DNA of 64,000 bases from Leifsonia sp. Leaf264 (GCF_001422325.1 NZ_LMMR01000007.1:179539-243538), one strand, 5' to 3'; positions 7,930-16,022 are shown, counted from the first letter of the stretch. Numbers and translations: made by a program. Notes: generated from the sequence alone by a model not told the origin.

Positions 7930-8772
7930 TCAGCCGCGCTCGAGCGGGGTCTTCTCGCCGGCCTCGATGCCCACCGGGAGGCGGTTGCCCGCCGGGGGCA
8001 GCGGGCAGGTGGCGAAGTCCGTGTAGGCGCAGGGCAGGTTCGTGGCCCGGTTGAAGTCGAGCACGACGTGCCCGTCGGCATCCGGAGCATCGATGGACAG
8101 GGATCGGTTCGCGGCGTAGGTGGTGATGCCGCTGGTGGCATCGGTGAACAGCGCGAACAGGCTGCCGGGGGTGTGGCCGTTGAAGGCGATGAGGGTGAAG
8201 GTCTCGCCGCGCAGCTCGAACTCCACCTCGCCCGGGGCCTCGTAGACGTGCTGCAGGCCCTCGACGGCGGCGCCGACGGTGACGGCCCGCGGCTCGTCGT
8301 AGGCGACGAAGCGTCCGTGGGCCAGCCAGCGCGGGTTCGGCAGGTAGGTGGGCGTACCGGTGTAGTCGGTGCGCAGCGGATGCGTCGGGTTGCGCGGTCG
8401 CACGATGTCGTTACCGCCGCGGCGGGCGACCTCGATGGCGATGTCGCCCCACCGCACGGTGACTCCACCGCGCTCGGCGATCGGGCCGAAGGCGTGCCGA
8501 CCCGTGATGGTGGTGCCGTCGAGCTCGAGCGATTCGCCGTCGGCCAGGTCGACGACGGGGCCGTCCTCTCCGGTCGACCAGGTGCCGGGGGCGTCGAGCA
8601 CGGCCTGCGGAGTCTCGGTCAGCCAGTGCAGGCCTGTCACAGCGAGGAAGCCGTGGGCGTCTGCGCGCTGGTCCTCGTGGCGGGTGTGCCACTGCTCCCA
8701 CTCGCGCGCGAACGCGGCGCGGTCGATGGAGGCTGTCGGCGTGAGGGTCGGGGTTGTCGTGGCAGTGGTCAT
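7930..8772 (-). CDS. DUF1684 domain-containing protein
   Basis: This 280-residue protein is a full-length DUF1684 member. The recognisable core is DFNRATNLPCAYTDFATCPL near residue 245, with the invariant N-L-P-C-A-Y/F-T and C-P-L-P-P, and a final VGIEAGEK. The N-terminal half has FAREWEQWHTRHEDQ and LHWL, the usual start of the family. The molecular function of DUF1684 is not established. A leaderless start is likely: TAGCAT ends six bases before the ATG at 8772. A TGTGAC-N6-TGTC site lies immediately upstream, from -40 to -55, the position an activator would occupy. It is the first gene of a two-gene unit with LLM oxidoreductase 1. Conservation of DUF1684 next to LLM monooxygenases suggests a supporting role such as handling a product or cofactor. 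Confidence 0.88.
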   Translation of the reverse strand: MTTATTTPTLTPTASIDRAAFAREWEQWHTRHEDQRADAHGFLAVTGLHWLTETPQAVLDAPGTWSTGEDGPVVDLADGESLELDGTTITGRHAFGPIAERGGVTVRWGDIAIEVARRGGNDIVRPRNPTHPLRTDYTGTPTYLPNPRWLAHGRFVAYDEPRAVTVGAAVEGLQHVYEAPGEVEFELRGETFTLIAFNGHTPGSLFALFTDATSGITTYAANRSLSIDAPDADGHVVLDFNRATNLPCAYTDFATCPLPPAGNRLPVGIEAGEKTPLERG

Positions 8773-8778
8773 GATCGG

Positions 8779-8784
8779 ATGCTA
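8779..8784 (-). promoter_or_regulatory. -10 element TAGCAT, leaderless promoter of DUF1684-LLM pair
   Basis: The minus-strand hexamer TAGCAT is followed by CCGATC and then the ATG at 8772. Confidence 0.6.
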
Positions 8785-8811
8785 GGGATCGCGGCATCCG
8801 GCGTCTCCGCC

Positions 8812-8827
8812 TGTGACAGCACGTGTC
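8812..8827 (+). promoter_or_regulatory. Putative regulator site TGTGAC-N6-TGTC, island site 2
   Basis: TGTGAC (8812-8817), six bases, then TGTC (8824-8827). It lies just upstream of the -35 position of the DUF1684 promoter, fitting an activator. The same arrangement recurs at 9195 and 16965. Confidence 0.5.
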
Positions 8828-8862
8828 GGCCCATCGTCATCCGGCGCAACAGAGTGGCGGAT

Positions 8863-9111
8863 TCAGGCGGCGTGCGCGACGGCGCCGACGAGGGCGTCGG
8901 CTTCGCGGACCACCCGATCGAAGGCGGCCAGGGCGTCGGCCTCGTCGAGTTCGCCGTCGTCGATCGCCGTCGTGATGATGTATGCCGAGAGCCTGATGCG
9001 AGCGGATGCCGACAAGTCGTGCCGCGCGATCTCGTCGATGCGCGCGTGCAGTTCGAGCCTGCGGAGGATGAGTTCGGGTGTCCAGCGACGTCGTCCCGGG
9101 GATGTGGTCAT
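8863..9111 (-). CDS. Small helical protein of unknown function
   Basis: This 82-residue protein has no family that I recognise. It is predicted to be almost entirely helical and soluble: RRWTPELILRRLELHARIDE, an Ala/Ile-rich central segment, then GELDEADALAAFDRVVREADALVGAV. The ATG at 9111 is chosen because AGGAAGG precedes it at suitable distance; a longer frame to 9207 lacks a site and has atypical composition. It lies between the ATP-grasp gene and the DUF1684 gene, same strand, with 153 and 90 bp gaps that contain two of the TGTGAC-type sites, so it is probably regulated with the island. Codon use is normal for the region, so I take it as a real gene. Confidence 0.6.
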   Translation of the reverse strand: MTTSPGRRRWTPELILRRLELHARIDEIARHDLSASARIRLSAYIITTAIDDGELDEADALAAFDRVVREADALVGAVAHAA

Positions 9112-9194
9112 GATCGGCTGCCTTCCTGTGCTGCATGGATGCGGTTGTTCCGCGTGCAGCCAGAGTGAGGGCGGGAGTCGGTCCTGGCCAGCAG

Positions 9195-9223
9195 TGTGAC
9201 GCGCCATGTCGTCCCCGTGTAAC
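9195..9223 (+). promoter_or_regulatory. Putative regulator site TGTGAC-N6-TGTC with third repeat, island site 3
   Basis: TGTGAC (9195), TGTC (9207) and TGTAAC (9218) form direct repeats at 12- and 11-base steps, as at the winged-helix gene's own promoter (16965, 16977, 16988). Steps near one helical turn are typical of OmpR-type binding. It is 84-112 bp upstream of the small gene starting at 9111 and downstream of the ATP-grasp stop. Confidence 0.5.
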
Positions 9224-9264
9224 CGAGCGCAACGCCGTGGGCGACCACGGGGCTCGAGGCCGGC

Positions 9265-10275
9265 TCAGTCGGGGTAGTGCTCCCGCAGCAGGGCGCCCAG
9301 GTACCGGGCGATGCGACCGGGACCCGAGGCATCCGCTTCGGCCTCGACGTCAGCGTTGTAGTTGGTGTTCGTGTTGATGTCGTAGACGACCTGGCGACCG
9401 TCGGCCGAGGCGATGAACTCGATGCCGGCGATCTCGATGCCGAGCTGCTTCGTGAAGGCGACGAGCCGCTCGACGATGGGGTCGTCGAAGTCGCGGCGCA
9501 GGGAGAACAGCTTCTGGCCGGGCAGCGGAGCGGCCTCCGCGCCCGGAGGGGCTACCGGCAGGCCCGTGCTCGGGTCGACGGCGCAGGCGTCGGCCGGGCA
9601 GAGCTGGAAGCCGCCGTGCACGGTATCGGCCGCGATGGCGTAGACGAACTCGCCGCCGACGATCTCGACCCGGGTGATGAAACCCTCAGCCGGGCGCACG
9701 TACTCCTGCAGCAGGGTGATGCCGTCGACGGGCACCTCGAAGTCGTCGGAGTCGACGTAGTCGGCGAACTCCTCGTGGCTGTCGAAGCGGCGGACGCCGA
9801 GGCCCTTGCCGCCCTGGTTGTGCTTGGTGATGAACGGGGTCGGCAGACGGCTGGCGGCATCCGTCAGCCCGGAACGTCCGACGACGGCCACGGTGGCCGG
9901 GGTGTCGAAGCCGGCCGCGCGGAGGGCTGCCAGCTGAGCGATCTTGCTGACCTCGAACTCGATGGTGCTGCGACCGTTGACGGTGCGGCGACCCGATGCC
10001 TCGACCCAGCTGAGCACGCTGCGGGCGTAGTCCTTCGAGAACGGGTGGTCGCGTGACGGGGACGACGCGCTGATGCGCGACCAGAAGATGCCTTCGGGCG
10101 GGGTGGACAGCGGATCGAGTTCACCCTCGATGAGGCGCCACTCCCGCACCGGAACACCGGCGGCCCGGAACGCAGCCTCGAACGGCGGCCACCAGTCGGC
10201 GTTCTCGTGCAGGGCGTAGACGACGGGCCGGCCGTCGGGTTCCGGGCTGAGAGTGGCCGGGGACTGCGTGCTCAC
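9265..10275 (-). CDS. ATP-grasp ligase (RimK-like)
   Basis: This 336-residue protein has an ATP-grasp fold, which activates a carboxylate as acyl phosphate and joins it to an amine or thiol. The region TPFITKHNQGGKGLGVRRF (about residues 145-163) gives the ATP-binding lysine and glycine-rich loop, ITLLQEYVRPAEGFITRVEIV the middle of the nucleotide site, and VVYDINTNTNYN (about 306-317) the metal-binding D-x-N-x-N. The acceptor is unknown; alpha-L-glutamate-ligase-like is the nearest label. The GTG start overlaps the stop of the M20D amidohydrolase by four bases (GTGA), so the two proteins are coupled. A ligase coupled to a deacylase is unusual for the known Bacillus-type salvage operons and is the least explained enzyme of the island. 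Confidence 0.85.
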   Translation of the reverse strand: MSTQSPATLSPEPDGRPVVYALHENADWWPPFEAAFRAAGVPVREWRLIEGELDPLSTPPEGIFWSRISASSPSRDHPFSKDYARSVLSWVEASGRRTVNGRSTIEFEVSKIAQLAALRAAGFDTPATVAVVGRSGLTDAASRLPTPFITKHNQGGKGLGVRRFDSHEEFADYVDSDDFEVPVDGITLLQEYVRPAEGFITRVEIVGGEFVYAIAADTVHGGFQLCPADACAVDPSTGLPVAPPGAEAAPLPGQKLFSLRRDFDDPIVERLVAFTKQLGIEIAGIEFIASADGRQVVYDINTNTNYNADVEAEADASGPGRIARYLGALLREHYPD

Positions 10276-11672
10276 GAGAAGTACCTTTCGACGTCGACGA
10301 TGCCACCGGATGCCTCGAAGTCCGCGCGCACGGCCGCGCGCAGGTCGGCATCGGCGAGGAAGTCCGCCGCTGTGGCGGCGAGGCCGTAGGCGGCATCCGC
10401 AATCGCCGTCACGACCGCGGGGTCGGAGGCGTGGGCCGCGAACTCGCGGGTGTGCAGGCTGACCTCGGGCGGGGCGATGGCGATGACCGGGTGGATGCCG
10501 GGGACCCGCACGCTCACATTGCCGAAGTCGGTGGAGGCGGCCAGGTGCGACGGCACTGTCGCGCTGGTGCGCACGGTGCGACCTCGCTCGGCCTGGGCGA
10601 TGGCCCAGCGCTCGCCGAGGGGCGTGTTCGAGCGGATGGGCAGGGTGAATGGCAGCGGGTCCCAGTGCACCTCGACCCCGGTGCCCGTCGCCAGCGCGAT
10701 GCCGTGGGCGATGTCCTCCACGCGCAGGCTCAGCTCCTTGAGCGTCTCGGCGGCGTGCGAGCGCACGTAGTACTCGAGCTCGGCGCGCTCGGGCACGACG
10801 CTGGGGCGCTCGCCGCCGTCGATGACGATGCCGTGGATGCGGTCTCCGGGCACGAGGTGCTGGCGGAGCAGACCGACGGCCTGGTAGTTGAGCGTGGCGG
10901 CGTCGAGGGCGTTGCGGCCCTGGAACGGCGAGGCCGAGGCGTGGGCCGCGACCCCGTTGTAGACCACGCGCACGATGCGGCGGCCGATGAACGGCTGGTC
11001 GATGACGTCGTAGCCGAACGGGTGCACCATGATCGCGGCATCCACCCCATTGAACGCGCCGGCCCGAGCCAGGATCTCCTTGCCGTTTCCGCCCTCTTCC
11101 GCGGGCGTTCCGATGAGCAGCACCCGGCCCGGAACCGAACCCGGCCGCGCGCGCTCGGCGCGCACCAGCGCCAGGAAGGCGCCGACGGCGGAGGCGGCGA
11201 TGACGTTGTGGCCGCAGCCGTGGCCGAGCCCCGGGAGGGCGTCGTACTCCGCGAGGATCGCGATGGTGGGGGCGTCGGATGACCCGCTGCCCGCGGCATC
11301 GAACCGCGCGACGAAGGCCGTCGGCAGCCCGTGCACGCCGACGGTGACGGCGATGGCCTCGGCTTCGAGTGCTGCGCGGATCGCCTCGACACTCCCCACT
11401 TCAGCGAAGCCGGGCTCGGCGAGATCGAAGATGGTCGACGACAGTGCGCCGAGCGTCGGCGCCAGGTCTGCGACGGCATGGCCGACCTCGTCGAGAACTG
11501 ATGCCGCGGCACCGGCATGCGGTGAGGTGATCGGCGGTGCCAGGGCCGCCCGGCGCTCCGCGTCCTGGGCAACGGCGTCGAGGTAGAGCGTCGACGGTCG
11601 AGTCGGTTGCGCCCCGACCCGCAGGCCGTGCACCGCCGTGAGCCCGGCCGTGGCCGCGCCCTCAGTCGGCAT
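10272..11672 (-). CDS. M20D family amidohydrolase / N-acyl amino acid deacylase
   Basis: This 466-residue metallopeptidase-fold enzyme hydrolyses an amide such as an N-acyl amino acid or aminoacyl-aminobenzoate (AbgB-like). Metal ligands are visible: LGHGCGHN near residue 155 (Cys and His), GTPAEEGGNGK near 190 (Glu-Glu) and IMVHPFGYD near 215 (His). The lid domain carries GVAAHASASPFQGRNALDA, the conserved substrate-side His-Ala segment. The ATG overlaps the stop of the upstream LLM gene by 11 bases and its own stop overlaps the ATP-grasp start by four. In the cysteine-conjugate salvage operons an M20 enzyme removes the acetyl group after the monooxygenase step; the gene order here fits that, but the substrate is inferred. 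The N-terminal 60 residues are longer than usual, so a later start is possible. Confidence 0.88.
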   Translation of the reverse strand: MPTEGAATAGLTAVHGLRVGAQPTRPSTLYLDAVAQDAERRAALAPPITSPHAGAAASVLDEVGHAVADLAPTLGALSSTIFDLAEPGFAEVGSVEAIRAALEAEAIAVTVGVHGLPTAFVARFDAAGSGSSDAPTIAILAEYDALPGLGHGCGHNVIAASAVGAFLALVRAERARPGSVPGRVLLIGTPAEEGGNGKEILARAGAFNGVDAAIMVHPFGYDVIDQPFIGRRIVRVVYNGVAAHASASPFQGRNALDAATLNYQAVGLLRQHLVPGDRIHGIVIDGGERPSVVPERAELEYYVRSHAAETLKELSLRVEDIAHGIALATGTGVEVHWDPLPFTLPIRSNTPLGERWAIAQAERGRTVRTSATVPSHLAASTDFGNVSVRVPGIHPVIAIAPPEVSLHTREFAAHASDPAVVTAIADAAYGLAATAADFLADADLRAAVRADFEASGGIVDVERYFS

Positions 11673-12855
11673 CGTGTCGCGACCAGGCCTCGGCCAGCAG
11701 CCTGTAGGAGTTCACCCTGTCGGCGTGGTCGTGCGTGATCGTCGTGACGAGCAGCTCGTCGGCTCCGGTCACGCGCTGCAGGGTCTCGAGTAGGCCCACC
11801 ACCGTCTCCGGGCTGCCGACGAACCTGGTGTCGAGGCGATCCCGCACGGCATCGCGCACGGTGTCGCTGAGCTCGTTCCAGGCGGCTGCGTCCTCGGGTG
11901 CGGGATAGGGAACGGCGCCCTGGCCCTCGCGGATGGACAGCACCCACTCCGCGTAGCCGGCGGCGAGGCGCTCGGCCTCGGCATCGGTCTCGGCCACGAC
12001 CACGTCGACCGACACCGTGGTGTGCGGTCGCTCGAGGGTCGCCGACGGCTGGAAGTGCGCGCGGTACTCCGCCAGGGAATCGAGCACGCCGCTCGGCAGC
12101 ACGTGGTAGTTCGCGCCGTAGCGCAGGCCGAGGCGTCCGGCGAGGCGAGCGCTCTCGCCGGCACTCGAGCCGTGCACCCAGAGTTCGACGTCGCTTCCCT
12201 CCGCCGGTTGCACGGTCACGGGGATGCCGTCGCCGACGAAGTCCCCCTCGAAGAACGCTGCGATGTCGGTGACGGATGCCGCGAACCCGTCGGCGTCGCC
12301 CGGCGTGCGTCCGAGCAGGCGGGCCTGCAGGGCGAAGCGCTCCCGGTTGAACCTGTATGTGGTCGGCTGTGGCACCACGAGTCCGTCGACGATGGTGTTG
12401 GCCGCGGGTTCGGGGGAGGCCGGCGCTGGTGCGGGCGGGGCCGCCGGCTGTGGCGCTGTCGCGGGCTTCGCGGCATCCGTCGCCGGAAGGCCCGACCTGC
12501 CGAAGCCGAGGTCGGTGCGTCCGGGGAACAGCGACGCGATGGTGCCGAAGGCCTCGGCCACCTGCACCGGCTCGTAGTTGCCGATGATCGTGGCTGCCGT
12601 GCCCACTCTGATGCGTTCGGTGCGTGCCGCGATGATGCCGAGCAGGGTGTGCGGCGCCGAACCGGCGACCCCGGGGTTCAGGTGATGCTCGGCCAGCCAG
12701 TAGCGCGCGTAGCCGAACTCCTCGGCGCGTTGGGCGAGGTCGATCGTGTTCGCCAGGGCGTCGCGGCCCGTCGCGCCGCTCGGGATCGGCACCAGGTCGA
12801 GGACGGCGAGCGGAACACGGCGGGCAGCCGCGCGGGCAGGAGCCTCAGCCGACAT
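11662..12855 (-). CDS. LLM class flavin-dependent oxidoreductase (2), YtmO-like
   Basis: This 397-residue protein is a luciferase-like monooxygenase of the short branch related to B. subtilis YtmO. It has VPLAVLDLVPIPSG at the start of the barrel, RYWLAEHHLNPGVAGSAP near residue 55 (the conserved W-x-A-E-H-H), RIRVGTAATIIGNYEPVQVAEAF near 85, and LFPGRTDLGFGRSG near 112. A proline/alanine-rich linker (about residues 125-150) is inserted after the phosphate loop. The ATG at 12855 is preferred over the longer frame because it overlaps the upstream stop by 11 bases, the same coupling used at its other end. It belongs to the five-gene minus-strand operon 15417 to 9265. It probably cleaves a C-S or C-N bond by oxygenation; that is inferred from the family. 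Confidence 0.87.
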   Translation of the reverse strand: MSAEAPARAAARRVPLAVLDLVPIPSGATGRDALANTIDLAQRAEEFGYARYWLAEHHLNPGVAGSAPHTLLGIIAARTERIRVGTAATIIGNYEPVQVAEAFGTIASLFPGRTDLGFGRSGLPATDAAKPATAPQPAAPPAPAPASPEPAANTIVDGLVVPQPTTYRFNRERFALQARLLGRTPGDADGFAASVTDIAAFFEGDFVGDGIPVTVQPAEGSDVELWVHGSSAGESARLAGRLGLRYGANYHVLPSGVLDSLAEYRAHFQPSATLERPHTTVSVDVVVAETDAEAERLAAGYAEWVLSIREGQGAVPYPAPEDAAAWNELSDTVRDAVRDRLDTRFVGSPETVVGLLETLQRVTGADELLVTTITHDHADRVNSYRLLAEAWSRHDAD

Positions 12856-14218
12856 CGCGGGCCTCGGCGCGGGCGGGCTGCGGTGCGGGCAGCTCGAGGT
12901 TCTCGCGCAGGGTGGCCCCTTCCGCATACTCGGTGCGGTAGACGCCGCGCTCCTGGAGCAGCGGGATCACGGTGTCGACGAACTCGTCGAGGCCGTACGG
13001 GTTCGTCGTCGGTACGATGACGAAGCCGTCGCTCGCTCGGTTCTGCACGTAGCGGTCGATCTCGGCGGCGATGTGATCCGGGGTGCCGACGAAGCTCTGT
13101 CGGCCCGAGGTGCGGATGACGAGTTCGCGGATGCTGAGGTGCTCGGCCTCGGCCAGTTCACGCCAGGAGGCGACGACGGCTCCGACATCGCGGGTGTGCC
13201 TGGCGCGTCCGCGGGAGATCCCGGGCCCGTCGACATCGGGTTCGATGTCGGGCAGAGGGCCGTCGGCGTCGTAGGCGCTCAGGTCCCGACCCCACACCTG
13301 CTCGAGCGTCGAGATGGCGGTCTGATGGCTGACCTGGGCGAGCGTGGTCTCGCGAGCCTTCTCCGCGGCATCCGCCGCCGAGTCGCCGATGACGAAGGTG
13401 GCACCGGGGAGGATCTTGAGCGAGTCCTCGGTGCGGCCCCAGCCGGCCAGGCGTCCCTTCACGTCGGAGTAGAAGGTGCGGCCGTCCTCGTACTCGCTGT
13501 GCAGGGAGAAGATCACCTCGGCGTGCCTGGCGGCGAAGTCGCGCCCGTCGGGGGAGTCGCCCGCCTGCACGATCACGGGGTAGCCCTGCGGGCTGCGCGG
13601 AACCGTGAACCGACCGCTCACGTCGAACTGCGGCCCGTGATGGCTGACGGTCTCGATGGCGTCGTCGGCGAGGAAACGGCCGCTGGCGGCGTCGGCCACC
13701 ACGGCATCCTCCGACCAGCTGTCCCAGAACTCTTTGGCCAGGCTGACGAACTCGGCGGCGCGCGTGTAGCGATCGCCGTGGTCGAGGAAGCCGCCGCGGC
13801 GGAAGTTCGCACCGTGGAAGGCGTCGGACGACGTCACGACGTTCCAGCCGGCCCGCCCGTCGGAGAGGTGGTCGAGGCTCGCCAGCTGGCGGGCGAGTTC
13901 GTAGGGCTCGTTGAAGGTCGAGCTCAGCGTGCCGACGAGGCCGATGTGCTCGGTGACCGCCGCCACGGCCGCGAGGATGGCGAGGGTGTTCGGTCGGCCG
14001 ACGACGTCGAGGTCGTGGATGAGGCCGCGGTGCTCGCGCAGGCGCAGGCCCTCGGCGAGGAAGAGGTAGTCGAAGCGACCGCGTTCGGCGTTGCGGGCGA
14101 AGTGCTCGAACGACGAGAAGTCGACCTGGCTGAGCGACCGGGGGTCGCTCCAGATGGTCGTGTTGTTCACGCCCGGGAAGTGGGCGGCCAGGTGCACCTG
14201 GCGGGGCGTCGTCGTCAT
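12845..14218 (-). CDS. NtaA/SnaA/DmoA-family FMN-dependent monooxygenase (3)
   Basis: This 457-residue enzyme belongs to the nitrilotriacetate monooxygenase component A family, which also holds dibenzothiophene-sulfone, dimethyl-sulfide and N-acetyl-S-alkylcysteine monooxygenases (YtnJ/CmoJ). Landmarks are VHLAAHFPGVNNTTIW at the N-terminus, FDYLFLAEGLRLRE near residue 50, LSSTFNEPYELARQLASLDH near 100, RAGWNVVTSSDAFHGANF near 122, and RSPQGYPVIVQAGDSPDGRDFAARHAE near 220. It requires FMNH2 from a separate reductase, which is not in the window. Its ATG overlaps the upstream LLM stop by four bases, and its stop overlaps the next start by 11. YtnJ-type enzymes act on N-acetylated S-alkylcysteines, which fits the acetyltransferases and deacylase nearby. 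Confidence 0.9.
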   Translation of the reverse strand: MTTTPRQVHLAAHFPGVNNTTIWSDPRSLSQVDFSSFEHFARNAERGRFDYLFLAEGLRLREHRGLIHDLDVVGRPNTLAILAAVAAVTEHIGLVGTLSSTFNEPYELARQLASLDHLSDGRAGWNVVTSSDAFHGANFRRGGFLDHGDRYTRAAEFVSLAKEFWDSWSEDAVVADAASGRFLADDAIETVSHHGPQFDVSGRFTVPRSPQGYPVIVQAGDSPDGRDFAARHAEVIFSLHSEYEDGRTFYSDVKGRLAGWGRTEDSLKILPGATFVIGDSAADAAEKARETTLAQVSHQTAISTLEQVWGRDLSAYDADGPLPDIEPDVDGPGISRGRARHTRDVGAVVASWRELAEAEHLSIRELVIRTSGRQSFVGTPDHIAAEIDRYVQNRASDGFVIVPTTNPYGLDEFVDTVIPLLQERGVYRTEYAEGATLRENLELPAPQPARAEARDVG

Positions 14219-15417
14219 GCTGCGTTCTCCTCGGTGCTGGTGGCGTAACGGTTCTCTGCCCTCTCGAAGCCGAGGCGCTCCCGCAGGGTGACGCCCTCGG
14301 CTGTCGCCGCCTCGTCGTCCTCGAGCCTGGGGAGCACCTTCTCGGTGATGGCGACGAGGTCGTGCGGCAGGCGGGCCGGGCGCAGCCTGAAGCCCTCGTA
14401 GCCCAGCGCGGTCCAGGAGTCGAGCCGGTCGATCAGCTGGTCGGGGGTTCCTGCGACGATGAGGGCGTCGGATGCGAGTGGCGTGCCGTTCTGCTCGTCC
14501 AGCCGCTCGAGGGCCGAGCGGGCGGCCGCCGGGGAGTCCTCGAGCAGCACGACCACGTCGGCGTACAGGGACAGAGGGCGCCCGCTGCGCCCGACCCGGA
14601 GTTCGGCGTCGCGCACCTCGTCGCGGATCGCGGCGGCGTCGACGTCGGACTGCGGCGTGAGGTAGACGATGTCGGCGCTGGTCGCGGCCAGCTCGTACGG
14701 GATGCGCTGGTGCGCGAGCACAGTGACCAGCGGCTGCCCCTGCGGAGAGCGCGGGGTGATCGACGTGCCCTTGATGCTGAAGTGCTCGCCCTCGAAGTCG
14801 GCGTAGTGCAGCTTGTCGCGGTCGATGAACCGGCCGGTAGACGCGTCGCGGATGATGGCGTCGTCCTCCCAGCTGTCCCAGAGCCGGCGCACCACCTCGA
14901 TGACCTCGCGCGCCTCCCCGAACACCTGCTCCTGCAGGGCGACGCCCTCGGGGGAGCGCAGCTGGTCGATCGACAGCCGCGGGAAGTCGCGACGCCCGAT
15001 GAGGGCGGCATCCGCGGCTCCGGCCGAGACCTGGGCTCGCCAGCCGGCGCGGCCGAGGCTGGCGAAGTCGAGCGTCTGCAGGGCCGTCGCCACGTGGAAC
15101 GGCTCGGTGTGCGTGGTCGTCACGGTGGGGATGAGCCCGATGCGGCTGGTGAGCGGACCGACGAAGGAGGCTATGAGCAGGGCGTCGAGGCGACCGCGCA
15201 CCTGGTCGGTGCGCTCGTCGGGACGGGTGAACGCCGCGGACTGCAGTCCGAGCGAGTCCTCGATGGTGACGAAGTCGACACCGCCCCTCTCGGCCGTGCG
15301 CACGAGGTCGACCCAGTACCCGGCACTGAAGAGATCACGGGGGCGGGCGTCGGACTCGCGCCAGGCTGCCGGATGCCAGCCTGCTCCATCGAGGGCGACG
15401 GCGATGGTTCTGGTCAT
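14215..15417 (-). CDS. NtaA-family FMN-dependent monooxygenase (4)
   Basis: This 400-residue luciferase-like protein is a second, more divergent NtaA-type enzyme and the first gene of the minus-strand operon. It shows IAVALDGAGWHPAAWRE at the N-terminus, GGVDFVTIEDSLGLQ near residue 45, GLIPTVTTTHTEPFHVATALQTLDFASLGRAGWRAQ near 95-130 and RSPQGQPLVTVLAHQ near 225. A pair of LLM enzymes, one short and one NtaA-like, is also found in the ytm operon of Bacillus. The ATG at 15417 lies 11 bases after GGAG. The promoter should be in 15418-15580, where GTGAC direct repeats occur. Its stop overlaps the following start by four bases (ATGA). Confidence 0.87.
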   Translation of the reverse strand: MTRTIAVALDGAGWHPAAWRESDARPRDLFSAGYWVDLVRTAERGGVDFVTIEDSLGLQSAAFTRPDERTDQVRGRLDALLIASFVGPLTSRIGLIPTVTTTHTEPFHVATALQTLDFASLGRAGWRAQVSAGAADAALIGRRDFPRLSIDQLRSPEGVALQEQVFGEAREVIEVVRRLWDSWEDDAIIRDASTGRFIDRDKLHYADFEGEHFSIKGTSITPRSPQGQPLVTVLAHQRIPYELAATSADIVYLTPQSDVDAAAIRDEVRDAELRVGRSGRPLSLYADVVVLLEDSPAAARSALERLDEQNGTPLASDALIVAGTPDQLIDRLDSWTALGYEGFRLRPARLPHDLVAITEKVLPRLEDDEAATAEGVTLRERLGFERAENRYATSTEENAA

Positions 15418-15524
15418 GACTCTCAGTGCTCCTTCTGGGCGATGCTGTGCCGATGCGGCCTCGGCCCAGCTTGGAAGCGATGCATGGTGATGACAACCGT
15501 CGTCGTAACACGGCGAATGCCCCT

Positions 15525-15540
15525 GTCACATGGCGTCACG
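15525..15540 (-). promoter_or_regulatory. GTGAC direct repeats upstream of the LLM-M20D operon
   Basis: On the minus strand CGTGAC and TGTGAC stand ten bases apart, about 110 bp before the first operon gene; TGTTAC follows at 15510. The half-site matches the TGTGAC sites elsewhere, but TGTC at the fixed distance is missing, so this is a weaker candidate. Confidence 0.3.
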
Positions 15541-15580
15541 GTGGCACGGCCGCGCTCGGTCGTGCGGGTTGGATGAAGCC

Positions 15581-15919
15581 ATGAGCGAGTATTTCGAGAG
15601 CACGGATCGCAGCTACACGAAGGTCTACAAGGAGCACACGCCCGACATCCTCGCGGCCTTCGCCGCGTTCGATGACGCCGTGTTCGCCGCGGACGGCCGA
15701 GCGATCCCGCTGAAGTATCGGGAGCTCATCGCTCTCGCCGTCTCGATCACCACGCAGTGCGTGTACTGCATCGACGGGCACAGCAAGAACGCCGTGAAGG
15801 CCGGAGCCGATGAGGCGGAGCTCGCCGAGGCGGCCTGGGTCGCGACGGCCATCCGTGCCGGTGGCGGGTACACCCACGGCCGTCTGGCCTTCAAGCTCTC
15901 AGGAGCTCACGAGCACTGA
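15581..15919 (+). CDS. AhpD-like carboxymuconolactone decarboxylase family protein
   Basis: This 112-residue protein is a single CMD domain. Its redox-type active site is QCVYCIDGHSKNAVKAG, with Cys60, Cys63 and His67, as in AhpD-like peroxidase-associated proteins rather than true decarboxylases. The N-terminal KVYKEHTPDILAAFAAFDDAVF and IPLKYRELIALAVSI fit the family. ATG 15581 is used because a TTGGAT hexamer ends six bases upstream; the frame continues further upstream without a site. It is divergent from the LLM operon and shares its control region. CMD proteins commonly accompany LLM monooxygenases, possibly to remove peroxide released by uncoupled flavin turnover; that role is inferred. 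Confidence 0.85.
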   Translation: MSEYFESTDRSYTKVYKEHTPDILAAFAAFDDAVFAADGRAIPLKYRELIALAVSITTQCVYCIDGHSKNAVKAGADEAELAEAAWVATAIRAGGGYTHGRLAFKLSGAHEH

Positions 15920-15976
15920 GCGGTGCGGCCGCTTCCGCTGGCCACGAGGCCGCGACGAAGTCGCCGCCGAAGGCGA

Positions 15977-15997
15977 GGGAGCAGGGAGCAGGGAGCA
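15977..15997. repeat. Three tandem 7-bp units (GGGAGCA)
   Basis: Three exact copies of GGGAGCA lie in the convergent gap between the AhpD-like gene and the winged-helix gene. No function is apparent. Confidence 0.6.
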
Positions 15998-16022
15998 GCA
16001 GCCCGTCAGCCGGCGCTGGACC

